From positions 248,001 to 312,000 of the forward strand of contig NZ_JACJSE010000002.1 in assembly GCF_014698045.1 (NCBI RefSeq): DNA of 64,000 bases, read 5' to 3'. The DNA is from Aulosira sp. FACHB-615. GTDB taxonomy: Bacteria > Cyanobacteriota > Cyanobacteriia > Cyanobacteriales > Nostocaceae. A program made the translations under genes and the position numbers. The notes below the pieces were generated by a model. That model ran no database searches. It had not been told where the DNA came from and saw only the letters and a program-made list of their open reading frames with translations. Shown here one piece after another: positions 62,738-64,000 of the stretch. How positions within the stretch are numbered: the stretch's first letter is position 1; each line of letters opens with the position of its first letter.

Positions 62738-63262
62738 CTATGTAAAAATTCCTGAGAAAATGCCTCTCAACCCATAATATATACAGGCTAGGCTCCCAAC
62801 GATATAAACAAACCAAGTGAGAAAAAAGCCAATAGCTCGCCCTGGAGAGGGGCCGTAAGTTTTGATTAAACCCCATGCGTGGGCAATCCGAGCTACAGTT
62901 ATGCTGCATCCCAACAGCCATAACAACCATGTTTGTACTTGCATTAGTTCTAAAGCCAGTACAAACAGTAACGCATGAGGTACATACTCTGCAAAATTTC
63001 CATGAGCGCGAACCTTGCGTTGCAACAACCCATCATCTTGACTGTGAGTGGGGAAGAGTTTTTGAGTGCTTTGTTCAACCAAAGTAGCCCAAGCACCAGG
63101 ATTAACGGAAGGATCAGGTTGTTGTGCAATGTCTTTTTGAGATTCGCCATGCCAAACTCTAGTTTTTGTGCGTTCAAAAGCCACAATATAAGACAGAAAA
63201 AAAGCAATCAGACCATTCAGCCCAATAAAAAGAGTAGAGATAGGAATAGAAGTCTCGATCAT
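62738..63262 (-). CDS. MAPEG family membrane protein
   Basis: 174 residues with four membrane helices (about 9-29, 95-117, 120-140, 148-172). The MAPEG pattern is in RKVRAHGNFAEYVPHALLFVLALEL and HAWGLI. Family members include glutathione-dependent enzymes of membrane-associated eicosanoid and glutathione metabolism. In cyanobacteria the function is unproven. Convergent with minE. Confidence 0.85.
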   Translation of the reverse strand: MIETSIPISTLFIGLNGLIAFFLSYIVAFERTKTRVWHGESQKDIAQQPDPSVNPGAWATLVEQSTQKLFPTHSQDDGLLQRKVRAHGNFAEYVPHALLFVLALELMQVQTWLLWLLGCSITVARIAHAWGLIKTYGPSPGRAIGFFLTWFVYIVGSLACIYYGLRGIFSGIFT

Positions 63263-63360
63263 TTTTCGGAAGTTATAGATTCTGTGTCCAGAATTAGAGA
63301 TATTTAATCAAACTGTTGTATTTTGGGCAAACTAAACTAGCCAAATACATCAGATATGTA

Positions 63361-63996
63361 ATGAAATCACTGTTATTTCCGCAACTAATCTCTTTGAGTT
63401 TGCTAGTTTTTACTACTTTAATTACAAATTGTCAAGTCTCTCAAGCATCTCAAGTCTCTACTCTCCAAGCATCAGGTGTGAAAGAAAGTAAAATTATTGG
63501 AGGTGCAATTGATTGCGACAATGATGGGCGACAAAATGACTCACGCATTGATGATGATGGTGATGGTATTCCCGATAGATGTGTGATTGATACTTCTGTA
63601 ACCGCAAAACAGGAAATTAATCAAGAAAGTGCAAAACAACTGTTTGAGAAGCTAATGCAGTCCCTCACAGAGATGACTGAAGGTTGTGATGAAACGACAA
63701 AAGTAAAAGCAGGTGTGGTTTATAGAATTTGTACTATCAATAATGAACCTGTGACAGCTTCAGAAGCACTTTTAGAAGTCGGAGACGGGGTAGGCTTCTG
63801 GTTTAGAAATAACAAAGTTATAGCCATCAGGTATTTCCACTCTGGAGAAACTTTGTTTTTCGATGATGAACAATTAATTGCTAAGTTTTCTGACGACGAA
63901 GAACTACAAAGTGAATTTTCCGATGAAGAACGTCGGGAAGCTGAGAATTTAGCCCAGTCTGGCTACCAAAATATTTTTCAAGTTTTTACTGAGTAA
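63361..63996 (+). CDS. Exported protein with calcium-binding-type loop
   Basis: 211 residues from MKSLLFPQLISLSLLVFTTL; an earlier ATG (63316) adds 15 residues before the signal and is less likely. The signal ends near LITNC, possibly a lipobox. A DNDGRQNDSRIDDDGDGIPDRC stretch (about residues 45-66) resembles thrombospondin-type or EF-hand-like Ca-binding loops. The rest has an acidic C-terminus (FSDDEELQSEFSDEERREAE). Function unknown; probably extracytoplasmic. Confidence 0.55.
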   Translation: MKSLLFPQLISLSLLVFTTLITNCQVSQASQVSTLQASGVKESKIIGGAIDCDNDGRQNDSRIDDDGDGIPDRCVIDTSVTAKQEINQESAKQLFEKLMQSLTEMTEGCDETTKVKAGVVYRICTINNEPVTASEALLEVGDGVGFWFRNNKVIAIRYFHSGETLFFDDEQLIAKFSDDEELQSEFSDEERREAENLAQSGYQNIFQVFTE

Positions 63997-64000
63997 TTTC

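Overview
The window is chromosomal DNA from a filamentous, heterocyst-forming cyanobacterium (Nostocales). The evidence is frequent HIP1 octamers (GCGATCGC), a hetP gene with a HetR-type palindrome far upstream, a photosynthetic NDH-1 subunit (ndhO), a carotenoid desaturase, an RNase E with the cyanobacterial arginine-rich tail, heptamer and other short tandem repeats, and several families of small palindromic or MITE-like repeats. No rRNA, tRNA, transposase or cas gene was found by eye. All calls were made by reading the sequence; no database search was run.

Layout. 1-1119: 3' part of a carotenoid desaturase-type flavoprotein. 1593-4462: a CRISPR array (39 intact 37-bp repeats plus one decayed terminal repeat, 39 spacers) read on the minus strand from a leader at 4463-4712, with no cas genes in the window. 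4713-6230: a dihydroorotase homologue that has lost several metal ligands and carries two low-complexity or repeat insertions. 6477-9414: tandem histidine phosphatase, a DUF3611 membrane protein and a shortened SurA-like protein. 10275-11308: hetP with an apparent frameshift in an A6 tract, plus its distant HetR-like site. 11840-14866: a C39-peptidase ABC exporter; a double-glycine peptide at 22639-22875 is a plausible cargo. 15671-22109: methyltransferases, an SsuA-like lipoprotein, an AAA-type ATPase and a haem-oxygenase-fold iron enzyme. 23524-26027: ftsI with an FtsL-like membrane protein upstream. 27587-32694: glgB, ndhO, a RibD-type deaminase and argJ. 34121-39362: pentapeptide-repeat protein, RRM protein and a 1406-residue CheB/CheR/PAS/histidine kinase/receiver hybrid. 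39564-40280: two diverged copies of a probable small RNA. 40361-47695: gatB, an aminotransferase, a STAS protein and a radical SAM/DUF2344 protein. 48257-50988: rne-rnhB. 51057-55452: two Tat-exported enzymes and a DUF3352 protein. 56655-58242: RHH-like/HNH and DUF433/DUF5615 toxin-antitoxin-like pairs. 58469-59815: DUF1537 kinase. 60314-62639: minCDE. 62738-63996: MAPEG protein and a secreted calcium-binding-type protein.

Functional threads: cell division (ftsL-like, ftsI, minCDE); RNA metabolism (rne, rnhB, RRM protein); heterocyst commitment (hetP plus HetR-like site); peptide export (C39 exporter, SurA-like protein, double-glycine peptide); defence and mobile DNA (CRISPR, toxin-antitoxin-like pairs, MITE-like repeats). 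The candidates I consider most worth following are the paired small RNAs at 39.6/40.2 kb, the ligand-depleted dihydroorotase with its palindromic insertion, the hetP frameshift with its HetR-like site, and the RHH/HNH island with a gene remnant at its edge.
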